A DNA stretch of 64,000 nucleotides, taken from the NCBI GenBank assembly GCA_027475525.1, contig JAMWFC010000077.1:1426001-1490000 (forward strand). The letters run 5' to 3'. Every line of letters begins with the position of its first letter. The stretch's first letter is position 1. The DNA comes from Macrolepiota albuminosa (Eukaryota > Basidiomycota > Agaricomycetes > Agaricales > Agaricaceae). The notes beneath the pieces were generated by a model that did not search any database, was not told the DNA's origin, and worked only from the letters and a program-made list of their open reading frames with translations. This document shows positions 21,432 through 31,785 of this stretch, piece by piece. A program made the position numbers and the translations under genes.

Positions 21432-22571
21432 TTTTTTTTTTGAATCAAACAAAGTGGTTTTAGAAATACAGCTGCTGCTTGCAAAGACTTTGTACCTTGA
21501 GTTCTTCTGTGCTTTTTGACTGACAGCTGTTGATCACTTGAACACTCTGGAGTTTTGCTTCTGCAGATAGGGACTGAGATCAGTTCTGCTTGTAGTAGTT
21601 TATCAATTTGACTGGGTATAAAAAGGGAGGTCAGGATGGCTGCCTCTTCATGCTCTCTTGTGGTCAACTCCCATGTAGAAGTTAACTTTGACAATCTGGC
21701 TCACACTTGTTTGCAGAAAATCTTGGGCAATGTTCTCAATCTCACTCCATGTCTTGCTCTTGCTCCTGTTTACCAGACTCATCTTGAAGGTCTTCACCTG
21801 TTACAAATTTACTGATGCCATCATTGGAGATAGTACCCTTGATAGATCTCTTCTTATGTATGACTTCTTTCTTGCCTCTACTATGCTCTCCCTTATTCTC
21901 ATGTTCTTCAGATTCTTCCAATGAATTTTTCTTGCTCCTCTTCTGTGCATCTACTATGTCCATGTTCAAAACCAACCTGTATATGGCAGAAGTAATGCAG
22001 GTTCTATTGGGACATGCACCAGTAATTAGTAAAGGATCAATTGGATCTCAACAATTGGAGGTATTTGAGTATAGCTGTAGGCATTACTTCAGTCATAAAG
22101 AAATAAAAGAGGAAAAGCAAGTGGAAAGAGTTATGTACAATATTGATTTGCCTACTATACAGCCTGGGTGAGGAAGAACAAGGTCAATTTGAAGTTACTC
22201 ACCTTTTTAGTCTTTATGGCCCATCTTCAAGAAATAGTCTTGTCCATCAATTGAGCATAGGAGGTTTCATATATTATTGTTGAAAAAGCAGGCAGACAAT
22301 GAGCTTCCCCTACATCTCACATACTTCTGTTTTGTCTTGGAACCTTCCATTGCTCTAACTAGAGTAGAAAGGCTCTTATTGACACCAGTGCCCTCCCAGC
22401 CTTAATTTCTATAATACTTGTAAATAAACTTGGCCTCTTGACTTGACAACTTTGTTGCCCACTTTCAGTTTCTGGCACTTTCACTTTAGGAAATAAGAAT
22501 GACTCACAATTTTTTACACAATATGTAAAACTTGTAATTATATTGCTATGCAGCACTTTAAATTTCAAATT
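21432..22571 (-). pseudogene. Degraded coding remnant, possibly Gypsy gag-PR linker
   Basis: The minus strand has a polar, Glu/Lys/Ser-rich stretch at 21975-21742 (SLEESEEHENKGEHSRGKK, then FVTGEDLQDESGKQEQEQD) and further open pieces at 22568-22359 and 21694-21440. Low-complexity charged linkers of this sort occur between gag and protease in basidiomycete Gypsy elements, but no diagnostic motif is present. It points opposite to the polyprotein just to its right. Confidence 0.3.
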
Positions 22572-22721
22572 TTCATTGTTTGTTTAAATCTTTATTTGAA
22601 ACTTATTTTGAGGTTGGACTTTGTAAAAAGAAACAACTTAGTTATTGATCTGGAAGGGAACATAGTTAGTGATAAGAAGATGAGATTTGATTTATTAGAA
22701 GAATACAATAACAAATAAACC

Positions 22722-25430
22722 TTGGTATCAGAGTTAACAAGGTCAAAAAGAGAGGAGCTGGCTGGTAAATCTCAGCTGAAGAAAATAAATGAAAGGATGA
22801 AGCAACAATATCAAACTCAATTTCCACTGAATATTCTACATGCTAATAAACTGCCTATGAGTGTGTACCACTATATACAGGTGAAGCTCCTTACTAAAAT
22901 AACAGTTGCTCAATCATACTTGTGTCCACAAAAGTACTATGAAGGGTAGAAAACTCTGATTGATCAACATGAAAAGGCTGGCAGAATTCACCTTTTGTTG
23001 TCACAATATACTAGTCTTTCTTTTGTGATCTCAAAAGCTGACTCTTTGGTTTTATCACAATGGGTAAACTATCAATAGCTGAATGCAAACACAGTTCTGA
23101 ATAATTTCTTGTTATCTCAGATAGATAACATATTGGCAAATTGCACTTGACCAGGCACATGTTTCTGAAGAAAAATCAAAGTCATAAATGCCTTTTTTCA
23201 GACCCTTATGCACTCTGATGACATCAAGCACACTGCAATATTAACACTTTTCAGGCTTTGGGAGTGGGTAGTAATGCTGATGGAGTTGAGGAACACACCT
23301 GTGACACAACAGCAACAGAGCACACTGGCTCTATAGGACTATATCAGAAGAATCTATCATGTTTATCTTGATGACAATATGATATAGTCAAAGATGCTCT
23401 AAAAGTATAAGAAAAATGTACAGAAAATTTTGGAAGCTTTGCAAAGTAACCTGTTTTATATAGATATCAACTTTTTAGAATATTGTATCTCAGAGAAGGA
23501 GATCAAGACAGATGTAACAAAAAAGTGGAAAAGATTTTTAATTGGCTGCAACCAAGGAGGGCAAAGCATGTGCATCAATTTTTGGATTGGTTTGATATAT
23601 CACTGCTTTTTTGCCTATGCTTGCAGAGCATACATTGGTGCTGACTCTGGTTGACAAAAAAGAAGTTTAATATGGTGTTGCCACTCTGGATAAAAGAGCA
23701 TAAGATGGCTTTCAAAGGGATTAAGCAATTGGTGGTGAGCAGGGATTGCTTGACAACAATCAACCATCAAGATCCAAAATTCAACAAAATCTTTGTCACT
23801 CGTGATACAAGCAAGCAATAAATGGAGGCAGTTTCAGCCTCTGAGAAGATGTGGAAGTCTGCATAGCCTGTTGCATTTAATTTGAAACAACTAATGCCAG
23901 CAGAGAAAAACTACCCCATGCATAAATATAAAATGCTCACCATTGTCCAGGCTTTACACAAATGGAGAACAGATTTATTGGGATTACACCTTGAAGTATA
24001 CACCAATTACAAGATGTTGAAAAATTTTAATATGCAGTGAGACCTATTAAAGTGTCAAGCACGGTAGATAAAGTACTTAGTGCAATATGACTATACTATT
24101 CATTATATCAAAAGTGAAGAAAATATGGTTGCAAATGCCTTTCTGAGACTTCCTGACAGAGACATTGAAATAGCAGTGATTTTGACATTTGAGACAGAAG
24201 AAGACATAGTAGACCTGATAAAAGAGAGATATAAAGTGGATGCTTGGTTATTTTGAGGAAGACAAAATATATGTGTCCTTGCATCATTCTTATTACTAGC
24301 TAAATATAAGACAAGATCTAATCAAAGGTTACATAGTATTGTGCATGGAATGTCAGCAGAATAACTGGTGGGACCCTTGCATTCTCTTTCTATTCTGGAA
24401 TGTTGTTTTGGATCAGTAACTTTAGGCTTTGTAGGTCACTTATCTGTGAATGAAGGCTTTGACAAGTTCTGCTCAATAACTTGCTATGTGGGAGCAGAAA
24501 TTCAGATTTTTTCTTGCAAGATGACTCGGACAGGGGAAAGATTTTATTAAAATATTTTTTAGAGACTGATATTGTGAAAACAGCCTGCTATATGAAACTA
24601 TTATGGATTAAGATACCTTATTTGCATTGGTTAAACACAAGATGTCCACCTCATTTTATCTGCAAATAGACAGCATGTCAGAATGATCAAACAAAACAAT
24701 AGTTCAATATATTTGTTTCCATATCAATTGACTACAGACAGGGTAGATCAAAGCTCTTCTCTGCATCAGGTTTTGAATAATGAATACTATCAATTCTTCT
24801 AGAGAGAGTACTTGCCTTTTCAACTCAAGTTAGGTTTTTTCTCTTGGATGCTTCCTCTCTATATCCATCTCCACTATATGACACTCCCACTAAAGATTTG
24901 ATGTTATGTGCCTTGATGGAGATTGAAGAAAAATTTTTAAATGCAATAGACAACTTAATAATAGCAAAGAAAAACAAAGCTCACCATGCAAACAGCTATC
25001 ACATAGCAGAAATTCCATACAAAGTGGGGACAAAGTTATGTTGTCTACTGTTAATTGACAGCAAGAAGTACATGCAAAAAAGGGACAGGAGATTTGCACA
25101 GTTTATGTCTAGGCAGGACAGCCCTTTTATTGTTTTAGAAGTGTTTCTTGACATGTCAGAATATGTTTTGGACTTGCCAAAAACAATGAACATTACCAAC
25201 AAATTCCATGCCAATCTTTTGTCACCTCATGTTTCTAATGACAATATATTGTTCCCTATATAATGCCTCAAAATGCCAGGCTCTATTGTCACAGAGGATA
25301 GACAGGAAGAACATTTTATTGATTATATTCTGGATGAGCAAAGGTGGGGTCATAATATGCAATATCTTGATTGTTGGCAAGGTTATGGGCCAGACCATGA
25401 CAAATAGAAAAGTAAAAAGGAGATAGAAGA
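22722..25430 (+). pseudogene. Ty3/Gypsy polyprotein relic (RT-RNase H-integrase)
   Basis: Scattered plus-strand frames spell a Gypsy pol. The pre-RT linker YLCPQKYYEG is near 22920. RT pieces follow (LNANTVLNN, and the catalytic box HVYLDDNMI near 23370 with both aspartates retained), then EYCISEKEIKTD. RNase H follows at about 23640-24200 (AFKGIKQLVVSRDCLTTINH, PVAFNLKQLMPAEKNYP, DYTIHYIKSEENMVANAF). Integrase frames are poor from 24240 to 24840. The integrase C-terminal part is the 139-codon ORF at 24844-25263, ending EYVLDLPKTMNITNKFHANL and LSPHVSNDNILFP. Numerous stops show it is inactive. Gag is not seen in this orientation. Confidence 0.82.
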
Positions 25431-25945
25431 TATTGTGGCATTGAATAAATGAGAAAAGAAGAATAAGGAGCTGGGAAGATAGTGGATTTTTTTGGAAGTA
25501 TGGATAAGTGTAAGCATGCTACTTACAGAAGTATAAAAGATTCAACTTTCCATTGACACAACATCAACCATCTGAGCTGGGGCTGAGCCATGGCACAATC
25601 AATGGCTCACTCAGGATCAAGCAGGAAATTAAACCTTATTCTAAATTGGTATTTAGCTAAGAAAGTGTATTTTTGAGACCAACTTTTTTCTGATTACTGA
25701 GATTTGTTCTATTCTGTTACCATCAACTTAAGTGAAGACAGACTCCTGGGATCCCTTACAAATGAGTATAGAGGCAGAAGTTATAGCAATATCAAGACTA
25801 CTGTAATAAGATGCTGAATACAAGCTAAATACCTCAATGTAATTGAGGTCTGGGCAGCTCAGGTGAGATTTGATGCTAGACTCCATGTGGCTAGTCTTGT
25901 GTAGTGTATGATATAAGTATGGGTATGGTGCTGAGATGTGAGCCA
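25431..25945. other. Unassigned; second copy of the 21369 repeat
   Basis: Contains the diverged copy of the 21369-21431 repeat at about 25699-25759. No gene recognised. Confidence 0.35.
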
Positions 25946-26345
25946 GTAGAGCATCTTAGAGGCTGAAAGTAGTACTAATTGTTGCAATTGAATACACAAA
26001 GACACAAGACCACTACAAGCATCAAAAAGACCAAAAATCCTTGTCCAAGCTTTGGCCATTGAACATAAAGATAATAGCAGACAGCAAGTATATGGGCTAG
26101 ACATAGATACAGTCACACTCAGCAGATTACACTAAAGATTGAAGGTCAGTTACTAATTTACCTTTACATTACTATGTCATTATTATAGATAAGAACTCAC
26201 AGTGTATTATCTATAGGTATTCACTTCTAACACTAATAGATAGAGTTGAAAGAATAGAAGCAGTAAAGTGAAAGAATAAAAGAGGGAGTAAAGAAATGAA
26301 TGAAGAAAGAAGGAAGGAATAAGGAATGAAAGAGGAGTTCTCTAA
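25946..26345 (-). repeat. LTR-A fragment split by ~250-bp insertion
   Basis: LTR-A sequence (GAGCATCTTAGAGGCTGAAA then GTAGTACTAATTG) stops near 25982. It resumes near 26232 (ACTAATAGATAGAGTTGAAAG) and runs to a degenerate end around 26345 (GAGGAGTTCTCTAATAC). The CTAAT motif is present on both sides of the break. The inserted ~250 bp are unidentified. Confidence 0.6.
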
Positions 26346-26496
26346 TACTTTCACTACCTTGTGTAAAATATCTTTCTTTACATACTACTTGTAGAACTAA
26401 AATTGTATTTCAATCTGGTTCCATTGTGTGATCTAAGGCTTTGAAATTATTTCATGCTGCTAAAACTGGACAGTGAAGAAGAGAAATTGAAGTCTG
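26346..26496. other. Short gap between LTR-A fragments
   Basis: Nothing recognised. Confidence 0.2.
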
Positions 26497-26747
26497 TCAG
26501 GAAACTCTTTATTTCTTCTGTTATTCACTTGCTTTACTATTTCTATTCTTTCAACACTATCTATTAATACTGCTTTCAGCCTTTGAGGTGCTCTGGTTCC
26601 TCAGCTATCATTCAGACAAGTGTGGGGCCTTCAATACCATATACAGACCACTTGCATAAACCAGAGTTGCCAGAGTTTGCTCCTTATTTGTACAATTGTT
26701 TATATAGGCAATTTTTGAGTTTTTAGGGTTTTGTTGTCCTGTATAGT
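26497..26747 (+). repeat. LTR-A 5' fragment
   Basis: Starts TGTCAGGAAACTC and follows LTR-A through TTTGTTGTCCTGTATAG, where it stops. The 3' third is missing, replaced by the dispersed repeat related to 9157-9302. Confidence 0.7.
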
Positions 26748-27206
26748 ATTAGTAGCCTAGAGATAGTAGCAAATAGCAGGCATTTTAGTAAGCAAAGGCT
26801 CAGCAATTCTCAGGAAGTGAATTGTTTAGACTGGCAGTTTATTATAATCCTCTATCTTTTAGAATACTACATTTTGAAAAGTACTTCTATTTTAGCAAAT
26901 CCATTAACATCAAACTCAAGTGTGAAAACTGCATAAATTTCTGAGCTCTCAAACAAAGCCCCAAACACAAAGTAATACTTAAACAAGTGCTACACTGTTC
27001 TTCTAGGTATAAATCAAAATTTGTTCTCTATATCATCTAGCAGACACTGAGGAAATTTTGTTTGCTGTCTTCCTAGTTTCACAGATACAGCTCAATAGGT
27101 TATAGGCATCTTTTGTGGACAATTTTAGCATGTTCTGGGTTACTAGACCAACTCTCTTCAAGTTTTCTCAATTCTAGCTTGTTACATTGACACTATCTGG
27201 GGTTTT
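26748..27206. repeat. Dispersed repeat related to 9120-9450
   Basis: GTAAGCAAAGGCTCAGCAAT and GGAAGTGAATTG, followed later by CAAAGCCCCAAACACAAAGT, parallel the order of motifs at 9157-9440. Probably copies of one unclassified element. Confidence 0.4.
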
Positions 27207-27870
27207 TTGCCTGGCATTGACAATCATCATTTTTCATTGCTAAAGTTGTTTTCCATGATGTTGCTCATATTGCTGTCAAATCCTTTCATAGACACTTGGT
27301 CATCTGCACTGCATGGTCCACCTATCTCAAATTTTGATCCAATAGTCATTTTGCCTGCTCATCTGACTCCAGCTGTTCATTTTTCTACCTCTGGTTATGA
27401 TCCTCCTCTACATATATTCTCTTCTTTTCCAGATTCTGCAAATACACTTGTTTCTTCTGCATATAATTATGATATATATACAGCTCAATTCATCAATACT
27501 GCTTCAAATGTTCAGTCTCATATTTCAATTCCAAATTGTAATAATTGTCCTTATTTTTCTTCTTTTTCTTGTACAAATCCTATTCCACCTTCCTTTAATT
27601 CTTCTTCATATCATGTACTACAGTTACCTCAATTCTTTAACCCTCCAGTCACTTCAAATAATTCAAATACACCTCTATTGAATTTTGCATATGCAAATTG
27701 TCATTCTTCACCTGTATACAATACTTCCTCTTTTCCTTCACTATTTCTACATCCTGCCCCTGTTCCAATTCTTTCTTCTTTTCATTCTCCCTTGATGGCT
27801 TCTTCAATTTTTCATTGTTCCTTGATCTCTCCTTCTATTTCTCAACAACAAAGACCAGATACTACACTGA
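27207..27870 (+). CDS. Ser/Pro/Asn-rich ORF of unknown function, broken by Tc1 element
   Basis: An open frame of about 220 codons before the transposon boundary at 27873; the last residues of the open frame come from the TIR. Composition is dominated by Ser, Pro, Asn, Phe and Ile, with no globular domain I can see. The clear frame may reflect T- and C-rich low-complexity DNA rather than selection. The original 3' end beyond 29557 does not obviously continue it. Treat as a doubtful gene. Confidence 0.3.
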
Positions 27871-27872
27871 TA

Positions 27873-28095
27873 CAGTGGCTCAAAAAACTGTCCCAATGTT
27901 TCATACTTTTTGAAAGATGACATTGGCATGAAGGATGGGAAGTACGTAAAATTCTGATTAAATCATGTAAAATACTATGGCAATGTAGCTACAGAATGAA
28001 TCTAGGTTTATGTAATCAAGATCAAAACTGATGGAGCAATAGCCGTTTTAAAATATTCACTCATTGGGACAGTTTTTTGAGCATCTCTAATTTTT
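27873..28095 (+). repeat. Tc1 left TIR, itself bounded by inverted motif
   Basis: The outer end GGCTCAAAAAACTGTCCCAA is repeated in inverse orientation at the inner end (CATTGGGACAGTTTTTTGAGC at 28062-28082). Each TIR thus looks like a small foldback unit of ~210 bp with its own terminal repeats. Confidence 0.9.
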
Positions 28096-28179
28096 CAGGT
28101 TTATCCCTATTTTACTCAGAAATAAAGAGTAAGTTGCATGTGGGAATATAAACAAAGTCATGTGACCATGTTTAGATAT

Positions 28180-28333
28180 ATTTGGGAGTAGTTCAAGCTG
28201 GTTGAACCACATCTTGACCTTCAACCACTATCATGAAACCTATTCCTTCTGCACAAATTTGGGAGTAGTTCAAGCTGGTTGAACCACATCTTGACCTTCA
28301 ACCACTATCATGAAACCTATTTCTTCTGCACAA
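28180..28333. repeat. 77-bp tandem duplication (5), across transposase start
   Basis: 28180-28256 recurs at 28257-28333 with one internal C/T difference. It duplicates the presumed start codon region of the transposase (ATG at 28233 and again at 28310). Confidence 0.95.
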
Positions 28334-29328
28334 CATTCTACTGTTGTTTCTCTTCTTGCTCAAGGGTATTCTCTAGTCAGATTGGGGCTCAAACTGGTCT
28401 AGGGAAATCTACTACTAGGAGGATTGGTAGAGAGTTGGAGATGGACAAGGAAAACCATCCTGGAGGCCATCCTGCTAAGCTTACTCCATGTGATAAACAG
28501 GCTATTGTTCGACAAATCTCAACTGGGAGACTTGATACAGCTGTCCAGGCCACTAATTTTATCAACAACATCATTTCCAACCCTGTCTCTTCCAAGACTG
28601 TCTGGAATGTGTTGAAGGAGGAGGGATATTGGTCTGCTACCAAGAGAAAAGTTCCTATGCTCAAAGCTAAACATTGACAACTACAGCTTAAATGGGCTCA
28701 AAAGCATCAGAACTGGACTATAGAGGACTGGAAAAGGGTGTTGTGGACAGATGAGACAAAGATTAACAGGATTGGGTCAGATGGGAAGCAGTATGTGTGG
28801 AAGCTACAAGGAGAAGACATTTCAGACTGAACAACTACACCTACTGTGAAGCATGGAGGAGGGAATAATCTCATAGTATGGGGCTGTATGAGTTGGAATG
28901 GGGTAGAAAAGCTTGTAGAGGTGGTGGGGATCATGAATGCAGAGCAGTACTGTGAAATTTTAGATGATGGAGCAAAGGAGAACTTTGAGAAGTTGGAGAT
29001 GGAGGAGGGTGCCCACTACTTTCAACAGGACAATGACTCCAAACACAACTCCAAGAGGGCTGACAAGTGGTTTGAGGACAACAACTTTAATGTCCTTTGG
29101 TGGCCAGCCCAATCCCCTGATCTCAACCCTATTGAACATCTCTGGGAGTACCTCAAAGAGCAACTTAGGCAATATGAAACACCTCCTTATGGTGTGCATG
29201 AATTATGGGAGAGGGTTGCAAAGGAGTGGGATGAAATACCACCAGAGGTATGCCAAAGACTAATAGAAAGCATGCCTAGAAGGATTCAAGCAGTTATCAA
29301 GGCAAATGGAGGACATACAAAGTACTAG
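28310..29328 (+). pseudogene. Tc1-type transposase
   Basis: Start chosen at 28310 because MKPISSAQHSTVVSLLAQGY reads as the first helix of the Tc1 helix-turn-helix. A one-base frameshift lies near 28377, after which the frame gives GLGKSTTRRIGRELE and NHPGGHPAKLTPCDKQAIVR. The catalytic domain has TDETKINRIGSDG (first Asp), HYFQQDNDSKHNSKRA (second Asp) and SPDLNPIEHLW (Glu). There are 34 residues between the second Asp and the Glu, so it is DD34E. Two in-frame TGA codons (28675-28677 and just after 28818) sit where Arg codons would fit, consistent with CGA-to-TGA changes. All catalytic residues survive. Confidence 0.92.
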
Positions 29329-29333
29329 ATACT

Positions 29334-29555
29334 AAAATTAGAGATGCTCAAAAAACTGTCCCAATGAGTGAATATTTTAAAATGGCTATTACTCCATCAG
29401 TTTTGATCTTGATTACATAAACCTAGATTCATTCTGTAGCTACAATGCCATAGTATTTTACATGATTTAATCAGAATTTTACGTACTTCCCATCCTTCAT
29501 GCCAATGTCATCTTTCAAAAAGTATGAAACATTGGGACAATTTTTTGAGCCACTG
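29334..29555 (-). repeat. Tc1 right TIR
   Basis: Inverse of 27873-28095 with a few differences (for example ACAATTTTTTGAGC at the outer end versus CAAAAAACTGT at the left). The inner end carries the GCTCAAAAAACTGTCCCAATG motif. Confidence 0.92.
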
Positions 29556-29557
29556 TA

Positions 29558-30235
29558 GGACCCCACACAGAGTAGGTGCATCAACAGCAGGCTCAGCACC
29601 AGCTCCAAACACCTTGCTGCACTAGTTCTGAACTTGGCATGCATGATTTATTCATTTTAGGCCATACCTAACAGCCATGCATGGCAAGCAATAGTTCTAA
29701 TCAGTGATAGCACTAGCAGCAGCTGGAATAACAGGCAGCAGTTGGCATCATACTGTTGGCAAGTGTTGACAGATGGCATCACTTTATTAGCATATGGTAC
29801 CACTAGCCAGTGGCAGCACTTACAACTTGAAATGATGGTATTTCTCTATGACTAGCAGCCTGACATTTCACCTTGGCATCTGACATTGCTTGGCATCCTC
29901 TCTCAGTTTAGACAAACAGCATTCTTGTTAACTTTTTAATATTTAGTTTAATGCTTAGCATTCACTTACATTCTTTTCAGTTCACCACTCTTTGGTGATG
30001 TTTAGCCACTTAGCAGCACTAAACTCTTTTTACTATAAATACTTACCATTGTCACAAGTTAGCACACAGAACAGAGTACCTAATTAACACCCCACTTCTG
30101 CTCAGTTCACCTCACAGTTTAAATTTCTTTTGTAAAAATAAAAACATTTGGGTGCTTGTTAAAAACATATATGTAGAACTCTAGGCTAATATAAACAGAA
30201 TAGCAATCAATAAGAAGGATTGACTTCTGATCTGC
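29558..30235. other. Unassigned; possible LTR-like segment
   Basis: No ORF. The part from 29990 to 30180 has a TATA-like ACTATAAATACTTACC and a downstream (A)-rich signal TAAAAATAAAAACA, which would fit an LTR or promoter, but no second copy is present in the window. Confidence 0.25.
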
Positions 30236-31100
30236 AAAAAGCTTGTAGATTTTAATGATTGACTTCACATATGAGAGTAGAATGTCAAGCATCTATTTTT
30301 TCATTGTTTTCAATATACTGAAGTGGCTTGTCTTTTTGGGGCTATTAGCTGCAACAAATTGAATTTCAAGATCAATAGCCTTGTTATATCCTGATGCTTG
30401 AGGCAATAGAAATAATGTCTTGGGTTTTCAGAAGAATATTGCCAGCAGCTAATGTTGCAACATATAAGGTGTATACATGCTTCTTATCATGGGCAATAGT
30501 TTTAACATGTCTAGCACCTTTATCATAATATGTCTTGTTGTAAGACATCAAAACAAAAATCCCTGTTTGATCTATATTGATCAGGAGTTTGAGTAGAATC
30601 TCATAGAAAACCATGAGATGAATGATTCAGAATGCACATCATTTATATAGCTTAGCTATGTTATCAGAAACATGACTCTCCATATGTGTGTCATGCTGTA
30701 CAGTCCAGTTCATGGCATCTTTGAAAAAAAATGACCAATGTAATGCTGAAAGCAGATTCTTGCTCAGTCAAATGAAAGAAGATATTAAGGTAGAACTGAA
30801 CTGACTTCAGCACATTTGAAAGTTTTCAAGAGTTCAGGTTTTCTAGCTTTAATCATAGCTAATGCAATAAAGCAACCAAGCATTTGACTAACAGTTATAT
30901 TAGACTTCTGTAAATTCTTCAGCTGTTTTTTGATTTCCTCAACAATCTCAGAGTGTGGTGCCAAAACACCCACATAGCTATTTTCTGCAAGTGTGTGACA
31001 CCATTCAATGTTCTTCCTTCAGAGTTTGTTTTAACCATTACTTTTTTATTTTTAAAATCCATTTCTGAACTGTTCTTTTATGCAGATACCCATATAATTC
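30236..31100 (-). pseudogene. pogo-like DDE_1 transposase relic
   Basis: Minus-strand frames give KKQLKNLQKSNITVSQMLG and RKPELLKTFKCAEVSSVLP (30973-30785). After several broken codons come INIDQTGIFVLMSYNKTYY and DKGARHVKTIAHDKKHVYTL (30560-30440). The N-x-DQTG box followed by a KGAxxV and a KxxxTL block is the start of the DDE_1 superfamily catalytic core. The later catalytic Asp/Glu region is not present, so this is a 3'-truncated fragment. Confidence 0.65.
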
Positions 31101-31785
31101 ATGCTGCTCATGTTGAAGTGTTTGAATAATGAAAGCGGCTGATGAGGTGATACAAGGAGCAATGTAATTGATAGGAGCTCATAAGAATGGATTGTTGTAA
31201 CCATTGGTTACAAGCTAAAACTATCTTGTATATATCATACAGTGCTAAATCAAACTGCAGTATTGGATTTGACTAGAACTAGAGTGAATACAAAATGTTA
31301 TCTTATATAATACTCTACTGTATGCAAATAGCATTGTTGATGCTAGTAACATGTGTGACGCTCCATTATATACCCCCCAATAAGACCAAATACTCAGTCT
31401 TAGAAGAGGAGTTGAACTGGGAATGAGAGATGCACAACAGTGCAAACATCAGTCTGTGGCACACATTGCATTGCTGTAGGGCATTAGTATTATGTTCAAG
31501 ATGGTAGTGTCAACTGTAAACACTAAATCTCATGACTTCTTAGTGCACTATTGTGCATATGAGATGAGCAGCAAAAAACAAGATGAAATTCAAGATAAAA
31601 GGATTGACTCCACACATGAGTCTGCTGTATATACATGCTACACTGGAGTGCATGTCAGCATGAGGATGTTGAGTTCATACTTATATTTACCTAAAATTAA
31701 AAAAGGGTCTATAACCTGTCTGATGAGACTTCTGTGACCACGCCTGTCTCCATCACCATTGACTCCTCCTCTGGTGCAATGTTAA
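31101..31785. other. Unassigned region
   Basis: No gene recognised; small ORFs only. Confidence 0.25.

Larger units (their letters stand above)
27873..29555 (+). mobile_element. Tc1/mariner DNA transposon (DD34E), full length
   Basis: A 1683-bp element bounded by TA dinucleotides (27871-27872 and 29556-29557), the standard Tc1/mariner target duplication. It has ~222-bp terminal inverted repeats (27873-28095 and 29334-29555) starting CAGTGGCTCAAAAAACTG. It encodes a Tc1-type transposase in the middle. The transposase is inactivated by point changes, but the ends and duplication are intact. Confidence 0.95.

Noticed and set aside
22722..22733. TTGGTATCAGAG as a retroelement primer-binding site
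   Set aside because: It is a textbook match, but it lies inside the polyprotein reading frame upstream of the RT, with no LTR end identifiable just before it.
24844..25263. Independent 139-residue gene
   Set aside because: Its C-terminal half is the integrase end of the Gypsy polyprotein, in line with the RT and RNase H pieces upstream.
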